NCBI GenBank assembly: GCA_024195585.1 | Contig: SWBL01000066.1 | Location: forward strand, 110,233 to 174,232 | Direction: 5' to 3' | DNA from: Aureobasidium sp. EXF-3400 | Lineage: Eukaryota; Ascomycota; Dothideomycetes; Dothideales; Saccotheciaceae | DNA length: 64,000 nt | Shown: one piece after another, positions 1 to 9,656 of the stretch | Layout of the letters: every line of letters starts with the position of its first letter | Position numbering within the stretch: position 1 is the first letter of the stretch | Translations under genes and position numbers: made by a program | Notes under the pieces: model-generated | Told to the model about the DNA's origin: nothing | Database searches by the model: none | Seen by the model: the letters and a program-made list of their open reading frames with translations, nothing else

Positions 1-31
1 CGTTCGCAAAAATTATTCCTAACCATTGTAG

Positions 32-1448
32 AAATTATGTTTGAAGATGCGCTCGTGCGTGCAAGGCAGCTCGACCAGTATTACCAGGAGAATAAGCGAC
101 CGATCGGCCCTCTTCATGGTATTGTCATGACTCTCAAGGATCAGTTCGACGTCAAAGGTTACGACAGCACGCTTGGTTACTGTGGAAGGGCGTTTCAGCC
201 AGCTCAGCAGAATGCGCTTCTGGTTGATATACTTCAGGACCTTGGCGCTATCTTCATCGCAAAAACAAACATCCCTCAGAGCATCATGTGGTGTGAGACC
301 GAGAACCCTTTGTGGGGTCTGACAGTCAATTCCAACAACCCGGAGCTGACTCCAGGAGGATCCAGTGGTGGTGAATCTGCAGTACTTGCACAGATGGGGT
401 CCATGGTAGGCTGGGGTACCGACATTGGCGGAAGCATTCGTATCCCTGCTCATATGATGGGGTTGTACGGGCTGAAACCAAGCCATGGTCGCTTTTCATA
501 TGATCGAGTGAGTGTGAGTACAGAAGGTCAGGGCCACGTCCCGTCTGTCACTGGACCTCTGGCACGAAGTCTCGCATCTCTACAAAAAGTCAGTAAGGCT
601 GTCATTGATGCGCAATCATGGAACGACGATCCTCAGATCGTCCCTATTCCCTGGCGTTCTGATGTATTTGAAGATATCCAGCGAAGACCTCTAGTCATCG
701 GGTTGCTTATCGATGATGGCACCGTCAGAGTTCATCCTCCGATCCGTCGGGTGCTAGATGAAGTGGCCAACAAACTTCGCAGTGCTGAACATGAGATCGT
801 ACAGTGGACTCCAGAGCATCATGCTGAATGCATCGAAATCATGGTAAGCTCTCACCAAATTCTATTTGGCAGGTCGACAATGCTAAACCACAACAACAGG
901 ATAAATACTACACTGCAGACGGAGGTGAAGACATCATAAGAGATGTTTCTGTCGCCGGAGAGCCTTACGTCCCTCACGTTGACGCGCTCATCAAAAGAGG
1001 CTCGGCAATCTCTGTGTATGACTACTGGCAACTCAACAGACGCAAGCACGCCATGCAAAGGGCTTGTCTGGCAAAGTGGAAGAATATCCGGTCCCCGACT
1101 ACCAACAAGACAGTTGACATTCTGCTTGCGCCAACCATGCCGCACGTGAGTGTTCCTCACAGATCCTGCAAATGGGTTGGCTACACCAAGATCTGGAACT
1201 TCCTCGACTATTCGGCTCTGGTTATTCCAGCTGGGCGAGTGGATAAGGCTGTGGATATGTCACTAGAGGATGAGGAAGTTCGATCGTACGTCCCTCGCAA
1301 CGATATTGACAAATTCAATTGGACTTTGTATGACCCAGTCAAGATGCATGACTTGCCGGTCAGCGTACAGATCATTGGACAGCGTCTGGAGGAGGAGAAG
1401 GTTCTTGGCGCTGCTGCCATGATTGAAAAAGTCCTGAACACAGCGTAG
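32..1448 (+). CDS. Amidase (amidase-signature family), 5' partial
   Basis: Fungal general amidase that hydrolyses carboxylic amides to acid plus ammonia, probably cytosolic. Two exons are visible, 32-843 and 900-1448, joined by a 56-nt intron (844-899) with branch CTAAAC and acceptor CAG. A branch and TAG just before base 32 show that an upstream exon lies outside the window, so the ATG at 37 is internal. The visible 450 or so residues hold the family triad: Lys in LKDQFDVKG, the cis-Ser in PGGSSGGE and the nucleophile Ser in GTDIGGSIR. Family members are usually about 540-560 residues, so some 90 residues are missing. It converges with the aminotransferase, 462 bp away. Substrate unknown. 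The family call is firm; the exact N-terminus is not visible. Confidence 0.9.
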
Positions 1449-1910
1449 ATCTCTTGTAAATATGTTTCCTTCTTCTCTTTACATTACATACTACAACTCA
1501 ACACTTCAGCGCTCCAGGAACCATGCTTGATTGATTGTGAGAATTGGATATCATTTTTTGTCGACGGACTGTCCAACTCTACCACGCTGAGCTGCAAATT
1601 GCTTGATGAAGCCTGAAATCGTCTAAGGAGTTTCCTCTTGTTTGAAGCATCGCACTGTTGACATACCGATAAACTGCACCATCCTTCTATTTGTCGTTTG
1701 GGTCTGGTCTCTTATTGGCCTATGCACCCGCGTGATCTTGAAGTGAAGGTTGATATTTCTGACATGTACAAACCTCGATGCTCATCACAGAAACTACAAC
1801 AGCATTGATTACACTATCATATCTATCCCCGGGCTCAACGATGTCACTCGGAGGCCACGGTCAGCTGTGGCATATTATGACACGTCCAATTTACTATAAG
1901 CCCACATCGC
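1449..1910. other. Intergenic, between convergent 3' ends
   Basis: No open frame with coding character. It should hold the two 3' untranslated regions of the amidase and the aminotransferase. No repeat or RNA gene seen. Confidence 0.6.
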
Positions 1911-3454
1911 TCAAATAGCCTTCAGCTGATCAACTGCTGCTGCAAGAGCCGAGAGGGCTTCTTCCAACATCGGCAAGTGTACCTCTTCTCCCTGCGCAGC
2001 TGCTTCCAGCAGATCATACCCTTTCTCGTATTTTTCCTCCTCACTGGCAAAGTACAAATAGCTTGTTGCCATACGCAGTCGAAAGCGACCACCGATAAGA
2101 CCCTCATCTTCTTCACCAAATGCAGAGCCTGGCAAAGCTGCAATCTCACACGTATTGACAAGCCACTTGGAAAGCTCAGAGCTGGTATAAACGCCGATCT
2201 GAGCCAGCTGGGCTGCGTATGGCTGGAAAGATGGGTAGACATAGAAAGCACCAGAAGGTTTTGCTACTTTCAGACCCAGAGCATGTAATCCTTTATACAG
2301 TTTTGTTGTGCAGAGGGCGTGTAACTTGCAGACTGACTTGCGGTATTGGTCCATGTGCTCGGAGGTTGAGAATGCTTCTACGGCAGCGTGTTGCGAAGGA
2401 GAAGAAGCTGCGGACCAGCACTCAGACGCATAAGCTAGGAGCACTTTCATGAGCTTGTCTCCAGCCTCGGACTTGGGACAGATGGCGTATCCCACACGCC
2501 AACCACCTGCTGAGTATGTCTAGAACCAGATCAGCACACAGTAAACCATATATGGCAAACAAAAATCACCTTGGAGAGACCGCCGGTCATCACGATGGGA
2601 GCGGTCGACACATCTGAACCAGTCTGTTGCAGTGGGCTTGCGCAGCTCAATTCGCCATCGAAATTGATGTCTGAGTATATCTCATCTGAGATAAGCAAGA
2701 CTTGCTTGGCCTTGCAAAACTCAACAATGACCTTCACGTTCTCTGCAGAGAATGTCTGGCCCGTAGGATTCGACGGACTGTTGATCAACATGATTCTCGG
2801 ATTGCCACCAGCAATGATGGCTGCCTCATACGAGTGCTCCAAGGCTTGTTCTGTTTCTGATTAGCCAGCAACGTGATAAATAGCTTTCCACGTACTTGTG
2901 ATGGTATGACGGTCTTCTTCGTCAGTCTCGACCCAAAAGAGTCGCTTGTTCGCATGCTTGACTTGCGGCTCGTAGCTCACCCAAGAAGGTCTTGGAAGCA
3001 ACACATCACCTTGCAGTACGTCAAAGAGAGCGAACAGCAAAACTTTGGAACCAGGAGCGACGATGACTTGATCAGCGCTGATATCGAGCCCAAGTCGCTT
3101 GGAGTTGAAGTCAGCAATTGACTACAATAAAATCATGTCAGCTTTGTTTCTCGAAATCGTTTGAACTTCGTCACCAACCTGACGCAAGGATTGCAGGCCC
3201 GCGACAGGCATATAGCTGGTTGAACGGGAGCATCGTTCATGAACGGCCAACACTTCCTTCTGGATTGAAAATGTCGCCTCGCCGAATCCAAGATGAACCA
3301 CCTTTTTTCCTTGAGCCCGCACAGCTTCTACCGCTTCGTTAATCTCCAATGTGGGAGAGAGTTGCAGCTGGGACGCAGCAGGGACAATTAGATCTTGCAT
3401 GATGATGTTGACTGGGAATTGCGGTTTTGTGTTGAAATCGGCGACAATCAACAC
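1911..3454 (-). CDS. PLP-dependent aminotransferase, class I/II
   Basis: Transfers amino groups between an amino acid and a 2-oxo acid using pyridoxal phosphate; specificity cannot be read from sequence. Four exons: 3454-3179, 3121-2896, 2850-2570, 2519-1911, giving 463 residues. Introns are 57, 45 and 50 nt and all phases join. Landmarks in order: the N-terminal VVHLGFGEATF, the STSYMPVAG segment, NSPSNPTGQ with the cofactor-contacting Asn, the ISDEIYSD Asp, and the Schiff-base Lys in GGLSKTYSAGG, where the intron falls right after the Lys codon. The C-terminal Arg that binds the substrate carboxylate lies in GGRFRLRMATSYLY. The start at 3454 is the longest; an ATG 18 codons further in, before QDLIVPAASQ, is an alternative. 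The 45-nt intron could use another acceptor 6 nt away. No signal peptide, so cytosolic. Confidence 0.88.
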
Positions 3455-3500
3455 TGGCTTGATCGCATCTTATACAGTATGTTTGACCTCTTACGGTGCT

Positions 3501-3545
3501 CGGCGGCCGTCGGAAGTATACCGCCGTCGGCGTTTATAACGCCGA
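3501..3545. promoter_or_regulatory. CGG-rich inverted repeats upstream of the aminotransferase
   Basis: CGGCGG (3501-3506) and CCGCCG (3521-3526) form a perfect inverted pair with 14 nt between. It is followed at once by an 8-bp perfect palindrome with a 3-nt centre (3527-3545, TCGGCGTT/AACGCCGA). The block sits 47-91 bp upstream of the aminotransferase ATG. CGG triplets in inverted order are the usual recognition unit of Zn2Cys6 dimers, so this is a candidate operator; that role is inferred. Confidence 0.4.
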
Positions 3546-4475
3546 ACATTCCATACAAGCCGGAATTGCCTAAGAACACGCCGATAGCAGATTGCGTTAT
3601 GGCCGGATGAGTCTCCATAATCTTCTCAAGATCTACACTCTAATAATGGCGGAAAACTTCTTTCTCTCACCTAGAACCGGAAATGTTCCCCAAGTGTGCA
3701 ATGAGACTTTTCTCTCTCTCAACATCCATATACCTACTCTCATACCCGAAGTGGACTTACTTATTCAGTAGGACAAACTCTTGATGCGTCATTTTTGCGG
3801 GTCAAGACGACCCCTTGATCCCTACAACCAGGGTGGTGCTTCGATCTAGCCGTCCATCAGTTGAAGAATTCTAAAATCTGGCTATCTCCGTGGATGCACT
3901 TACCGTCACATCAATTCCTGTGTCCCGATATCACACTGGAGAAGCTGTAGCTTCATCTAGGTTATGACGAACATCTGGTCTGGCGAGGAGTCTTGTCGTT
4001 GGGCAGAAACTTCTTACTCCGACGAGCGAAGTGCAGGAAAAGGTTGACACCAAAATGGACTCCTGGGTTAGGCATGTGTTTGAGAGGCTGGTCTTTGGAT
4101 TGAAAGTCTGAGGTTGTGTTGGCGGCATATTCGGGCTGACATCAGGACGGTTTGATCTTTTGACTGGAGCTTCGGAGGACTAAGATCTTCGGCGAGGAAG
4201 TTACTGGGCTCAGATTGCTTTGTGCATTTTGATTGCAAACCAAGAGCTAACACTCAGTCTGGGATCGTAACACATCGCAGCACTGTGTCGCAGATGACTT
4301 CTCGTGATGCGAATTTGGACGTCTTCACTTCTTCCACGTTGGTTTACTACCTCGATCCTACTCGCGTAGTCACTTTGATTTCTATCAACGCTCCCAGCAC
4401 AACAAGAGTAAGTCTTTTCGATCTCCATCCTTACATCTTTTTCAGCCGCTCATCTCACCTTCCATAGCCTTCGCC
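3546..4475. other. Intergenic, divergent promoter region
   Basis: Lies between the divergent starts of the aminotransferase and the 283-residue protein. Several short frames on both strands lack start context and protein-like composition. GTAAGT near 4410 followed by TTTTTCAG near 4445 could be a 5'-UTR intron of the next gene. Confidence 0.5.
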
Positions 4476-5382
4476 ATGGCCAATTTCAAGAGACGCAAGA
4501 CCACAGTGGCCAACAACGCCAGTGCTATCAATGTCGCGCGTCCAGTGCGCTCCGGACAATCTCAACATTCCCACTCGCTAGTGAAGTCGTTTCAGGCCTT
4601 TACCTACAGCGATGCTAGTCGTGAGACTGTCGCAGATGCACTGTCACATCTTTTACCTACTACAACTTTGGACCCAGCCACGACTGGAGACGCCGTCGAA
4701 ATTCAAGACAGCGATGACGAAGCAGGACCTCGCGGATCCCCCCTTACTCCTGTGCCTTCTACTTCAACTTTAGTCGTTGAGGCAGACGCTACCGCCGGCG
4801 CTGAAGTCAGTCCCATCAACGAGACGCGCAGTCAGCAACTCTCGCCCAACACCAACAAGCGCAAGCGCAATGTCAGCCCATCAACACCTGTCACACCCCC
4901 TCCGCGCCGTGTCAGAAAGAAAACCACCAACGCAACGGCTCCTGCTCCTGGCTTGCTCGTCAACCTGGCTCGCAACATCGAAATGTCCAACACCACGATC
5001 GCTGCTATCACTGAAGAGGACACCACTACCAACGACTCTACTCAATACCAAGTCGACAATGCCCTCGAGTCCACTGCTGATGACAAGGCGATTGCCAAGG
5101 AGATCCTCAACAAGGCCTTGACCATTGCTTCAACCCTTCTCAAGCGCCAGCGCGTCCTGATCCACGACTACGATGCGTTCGACATCAAAACCTACAGTCC
5201 CAGAGGTCACGTTGATGGAGGCACAGTTGCGCTTAGAGAATTCACCGACACTCTGAGAAACGGTCTGTTCGAGATGGAAGAATGTATCGGCGAGCTTGCT
5301 GAATTGTAAGTCTTCTACGTCCTTTCCGGTTGCTTTCCTTGATGCTTACGTTGGGGGCAGGAGAAATGAGATGGACTCTTGA
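4476..5382 (+). CDS. Hypothetical low-complexity protein
   Basis: Not recognised. Exon 4476-5305 joins 5361-5382 across a 55-nt intron with a perfect GTAAGT donor and CAG acceptor, giving 283 residues. Ignoring the intron would end it at 5309 with nearly the same protein. The N-terminal two thirds is disordered: a basic start (KRRK), an acidic run VEIQDSDDEAG near residue 78, and Ser/Thr/Pro-rich stretches with basic clusters NKRKR and PPRRVRKK, which look like nuclear localisation signals. The last 110 residues (KAIAKEILNKALTIASTLLK onward) look helical and folded. It is probably nuclear; function unknown. A CT-rich leader precedes the ATG. Confidence 0.7.
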
Positions 5383-5780
5383 ACTGTTGGTCAAAGTCTT
5401 TCACGAATCAACTCTCTGCGTTCGTAAGGCTCGCAGCAGGGCTGTCAAGCGATACCAGGATATGTTCAAGCGGCTCCGACTTGGGAAGGAGCAAGGAAAA
5501 AGTTGGTTTTGAGATCCTTTGTTTCTTTTCCTTTATCTACGGAATGGTGAGAAGAGAAACCTTTGTTGCTTTTCGTCCATCGAAGAGACCACTTTTGCCT
5601 TTCATTCATCAGACTCCTTTGTTCTTTGTACTCCCCACAATCCCATTGTCTCCTCCAACCAACTCCCACCCACCAACCAACACTCAAGTCTCTATATAAC
5701 CCCTCTCTCCCACCACCAACTAATCTCATCCAACACAGCTACAGCCACCAAAATCCAAACCAATCGTCAAAACAAACAAG
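5383..5780. promoter_or_regulatory. TATA-bearing promoter of the small Cys-pair gene
   Basis: A CT/CA-rich stretch with CTCTATATAAC at 5690-5700, about 85 bp before the ATG at 5781. The spacing and pyrimidine-rich leader are typical of strong fungal promoters and support the short frame that follows. Confidence 0.5.
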
Positions 5781-5960
5781 ATGTGCAACCACATCGACTC
5801 TTCCCACCCATCTTCCTCTGATCTCCCAGTAGACTCTCGCTACCCCAGATCTCTTTGCCCAAATTGCTACCACCTCGTCAAATGGAACTGCTGGCAAAGA
5901 GTCTTCTGGTGCTCGAACTGCCGCGTTTATGTTAAGCGTTGTCTTTCTACAAACAGGTAA
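5781..5960 (+). CDS. Small Cys-pair (zinc-ribbon-like) protein
   Basis: A 59-residue frame from an ATG preceded by AACAAACAAG and a TATA box 85 bp upstream. It holds two CX2C knuckles, CPNC and CSNC, separated by 15 residues (positions about 27-48), with many Trp and a basic tail. This spacing could bind one zinc. The stop overlaps a GTAAGT donor at 5957 with a TTTTAG acceptor at 6000. If that intron is real the protein instead continues to about 6089 with a hydrophobic Cys-rich end, for roughly 87 residues. Function unknown. It would be missed by a 60-residue cutoff. Confidence 0.45.
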   Translation: MCNHIDSSHPSSSDLPVDSRYPRSLCPNCYHLVKWNCWQRVFWCSNCRVYVKRCLSTNR

Positions 5961-6089
5961 GTGGTGTGTGAATGTGAGTTGTTGATTAATGGGGTTTTAG
6001 GCGTTTGGAGTGGGTATGCTGGTGTTTTGGTAGATCAATCAATCAATCTTTTTTCTTTCTCCAACTTGCATGTCTGGTTTTCGTATAGC

Positions 6090-6553
6090 CCTGTAACTTT
6101 AATGGTGATAAAGTGGTTGAGAATTGTGTTCTTCAGCACTCGAAATTGTCTTGTAGATGGCAGGTAGCCTCATATCCTCTAACCAAGATGTCGGCGACTC
6201 GCACTAATTTAATGTCCAGCATAGCACCTACTTAAAGGACCCGATGCTCGGCACTCTTAGTGGCCGTTTCAACACTAGATTTAACATAGAAATGTTCCTC
6301 CATATCGATACTATAGAATACTATATTACCGATCTTGCTTAGCTCTATCTCCAATCACATCTAATTCGACAAGAAGTCACTAAAGAGGATCTGCTTTTCG
6401 TTTTCCTCGTGCTGTCATACAGCCCACCGATAGAAACTGCATCTCGACGGCAGGATTGGGCAATGACTAAAAATTGTGAGCCTCAGAACGGTGCGAGATT
6501 CGTCTTTCTGGGATGAACGCGTGCCAGTCTGATCAATTCTCTCGAAGTGGCTC
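6090..6553. other. Intergenic
   Basis: No coding frame or structured element seen. It carries the 3' end of the minus-strand regulator and is AT-richer than its flanks. Confidence 0.5.
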
Positions 6554-9367
6554 TTATTGCTGGAACTGCCAGGTTTCATCACCTGTACCCTGGACGTTCG
6601 AGCCAGCCATCCAGTCAAATTCGCTGTAAGCAAACCCAGTTCCCGTGTTTCCAAAAATATCGGTGTCCGCGACGGGCACATCCCACATCATGTCGTCAAA
6701 CCAGAAATTGTTCATCGCGGCAGCTCCGTTTGGCGAGAGGCCCCATATGTCTTCCGTGATCATTTCCGAGCCTGGTATAGGTAGTTGAGCATCTCCATGA
6801 GTGTTGGATCGATCAACTTGGCTGTCGACAACTGCTCCAAGATTCGGGAGAATACGTTGATCCTGAGCTAGAGATCCCTGGTCAGCTCTTTCGCTGGCCA
6901 AGATCTTACTCGCCTCGTATAATCGCGATACAACGTCATGGGACTTCTTCGCTGCGGCAGACCAACGATTCATCCTTGTGAAAAATTGTAAAGCTTTCTC
7001 GACCAGGTTTTGCCACTCCTCCACATCTCTCCGGTCGGAAGGTCCAGTACCCTCACCAGCGATATTTGTGTCGTCTTCTGCCGTTTGGAGAGTCTCTCCA
7101 TCGTCTTCCAGCTGATTTTGGAGTTTTCTCAAGGACGAAAAGATGCACACGAGCGGGACCATCACTGCTTGGTACCTAGAGTATTGTAAGCAAGAGATCT
7201 TGCAGATTCAACGATATCCGCTCACATGAACCAAACGCCATTCCAGCCGGAAAGTAGATCTTCGCGGCACAAATCGCTGATATCTGCGATCGTTCGGGCT
7301 GCAACAGCCTGACATCGACCAACACCTACCTTCTCCTCTGCTGAGAGTTGAGTCTCATTCCCATCGCGTAATGCAGTAGCCAAAACGTAAGGCCGATGTA
7401 ATAGTAGTCGGAGATTCTGATATCTCCAGAGCATAATAGTGCTTGGTGTCTCGAGTATCTCTCGATTTTTTTGTTGTTTCGATGACTTGTGCCGACGATT
7501 TTCCAAGATGAAAGAAGTGTCGCGTTTCAAAACAGGCGGTAGATCAGTATGCCATTGTAGCAGCTCTTTGTCAAGTTTATTCAGCTCGGAGAATGGTAGA
7601 AGTGGTGTGGCTGATAAAGCGTCTTGGATCTGAGCAGCGATTTTACAGAACGCGACATTGTGCACCAGGGGCATGGACTTGACTGCCGCTGGGTCCGAGA
7701 AGTCGCTGACCTTTGTTTGTGTTAGCTGGGCCTCTTGAATGTGAACTTTTTTGTCTGTCTGTACTGACCTCTGGCACGTGGACTGTTATACCCCTGCTGG
7801 GTTGCCCTAATGAAGGTCTCCCAGTGGTCGTGCTATACCGCATCAGAAACGGGTTGAGTAATCATGTCCAGTCAACCTACTTCGCCCAGGTGTCGAGTAC
7901 ATACAAGCTCCACCATGTCCGTCGTCTGACATCGGCAGACATGACTTTGTGTATCGGGTTTCCCTTAGCAGGGCCTGTATCAGTATATTCCCGGTGTAAA
8001 CCCAGTACAGTGGCTTGACGTAACGTTGCACCCATTAGGTTATTTGCCAGGTTCGGCCTGCTGACATAGTGAAGGCTGCACACATCAGTCTCTCACAGAT
8101 AACTGCCAAAAACCATGTCAAACTTACTAGTAGCCGCTCAAGAGCCCTAAAGCTTGGACGACAAGCGTATTGCCACTACCAAGGCTGTCAAAATCCAGAA
8201 GCCGCATAGCGCGTTGATAGTAGGCTTCGTGAGCAGTATTAGTACAATCTGATGACATTACGGATCCCAGAGCCAGGACTGTGTTGAGCAGAGCTAGCCA
8301 AGCATGATCCTTGCGCTCCCCGTAGAGCCACGTTTGCCAGAACTGTTGCTCGTCAAGCATGGGCATGAGTGGATGAACTTTGCTGAAATATGTTTCGATC
8401 AAGACTTGTCCGAGTTCAGCAGGCGGTAGATACCCCGGGTCAACGTTGTTGTGATCTGATGAAGGCGAGTCTGCTCGGCTTGGTAATGCTGTTTCCGTCT
8501 GACCTGATGCTAGTAATCTCCGTGTTGCAGGAGCCACTCTACAGATAACCTTCAGAGCAGCCGTAATGGATGAAACGCCCACGTAAGACGAAGGCCTGTC
8601 TAATGACAATGATAGCCCGTTGACATCGTCGGAGATACCTTGAACCCTGGTCGAGTGTCGCGTAGCTTCGTCAGCGACAGGGTCTTGCTCTGGTGCTTGT
8701 ATAAGTGTTTCCAGACTGTCTGCTCCTTCGGACTCCAAAGTAGATGTTGGAGAGCCAAACTCTGATGTCCGTGTCGGGTGGTCGGCCGCTCCTGGCAAGG
8801 TCCCAATGATAGCAACAAGATCCTCCTTGGACAGGGCAACCAACTGTTCAACGCTCCTACCGGGAAAGAGACGCTCGAAGACCAAGCGATACTGCTCTAC
8901 AGACGATGACAAGTCTTCCACCAATCTGTATGACATCAACTCCTCATATTACGGTGTGATGAAAATTGTAAGGAACTTACTTCTTGGATAGCACGACACG
9001 CGGCGGTGGCTTTGAATACATACAAGCATCTGCTTGCTGTGAGACTGTATTAGTTACGAGCCTACTCACCCTGCAGGAATCTCATACCTGATAGTATACG
9101 CCTAAAAATGGTTCAGATACTGTCCTCGGCTTGTCGCATCGTGTACTCTGCACTCACACTGGCCACAAGGCGTGGCGCCATCGCAGCGAATCTTTCGGCG
9201 TCTGCAGGATCCTGTCGCTCCATCAATGTCTGATTGTCCAGATCCATGGAGATATCAATCATACCACATGCATTGCTGGTCGTGATACGTCGTGTCACGG
9301 GTGGTTTGGGTGGCTTGGCGGTATCGGTATTGTTCTCGCTCCCGGAAGCCTGGAAAGAACTGAACAT
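6554..9367 (-). CDS. Zn2Cys6 transcription factor with fungal-specific TF domain
   Basis: Nuclear regulator of 796 residues in nine exons: 9367-9265, 9211-9158, 9101-9088, 9036-8981, 8925-8128, 8075-7881, 7832-7769, 7710-7226, 7175-6554. The zinc cluster is split by three introns and appears only after splicing: Cys34, 37, 44, 50, 53 and 62 (NACGSCRRRKIRC, then TPCGQC), preceded by a basic RRITTSN arm. A dimerisation-like segment (VEDLSSSVEQYRLVFERLF) follows. The middle domain has VRRRTWWSLYVLD and TGRPSLGQP, classic marks of the fungal-specific TF domain. One exon is only 14 nt. The beta-mannosidase lies 289 bp upstream on the same strand and a sugar transporter beyond it, so it may control both; that is inference. 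Confidence 0.88.
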
Positions 9368-9656
9368 TGTACAGCGGGGTAGATGACTGTTGACCTAGGT
9401 GGCGCCGATCGATTCGACGAAGTCACCCGCAGATAAAACACGCATTGAAAAGATGTTGATGGGGAAACTGCAGCGGGGAACAAGAGCTTTATATGATCAG
9501 GGCACGAAAATTAAGCTTTCCCTTGATCGTCCTTGCCGTACGGCGTTTTGTCATACTGGCCCCACCCACTCATCGACTACAAATATTTGTTATATGCATA
9601 AGCTGAGCCCTTCGTCACTTCAAAATTTCACTTTTCCGTCATCCAATATAAGCTAT

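Noticed and set aside
844..872. A 29-nt intron in the amidase
   Set aside because: Too short for a fungal intron; the 56-nt version (844-899) has a branch site and keeps the frame.
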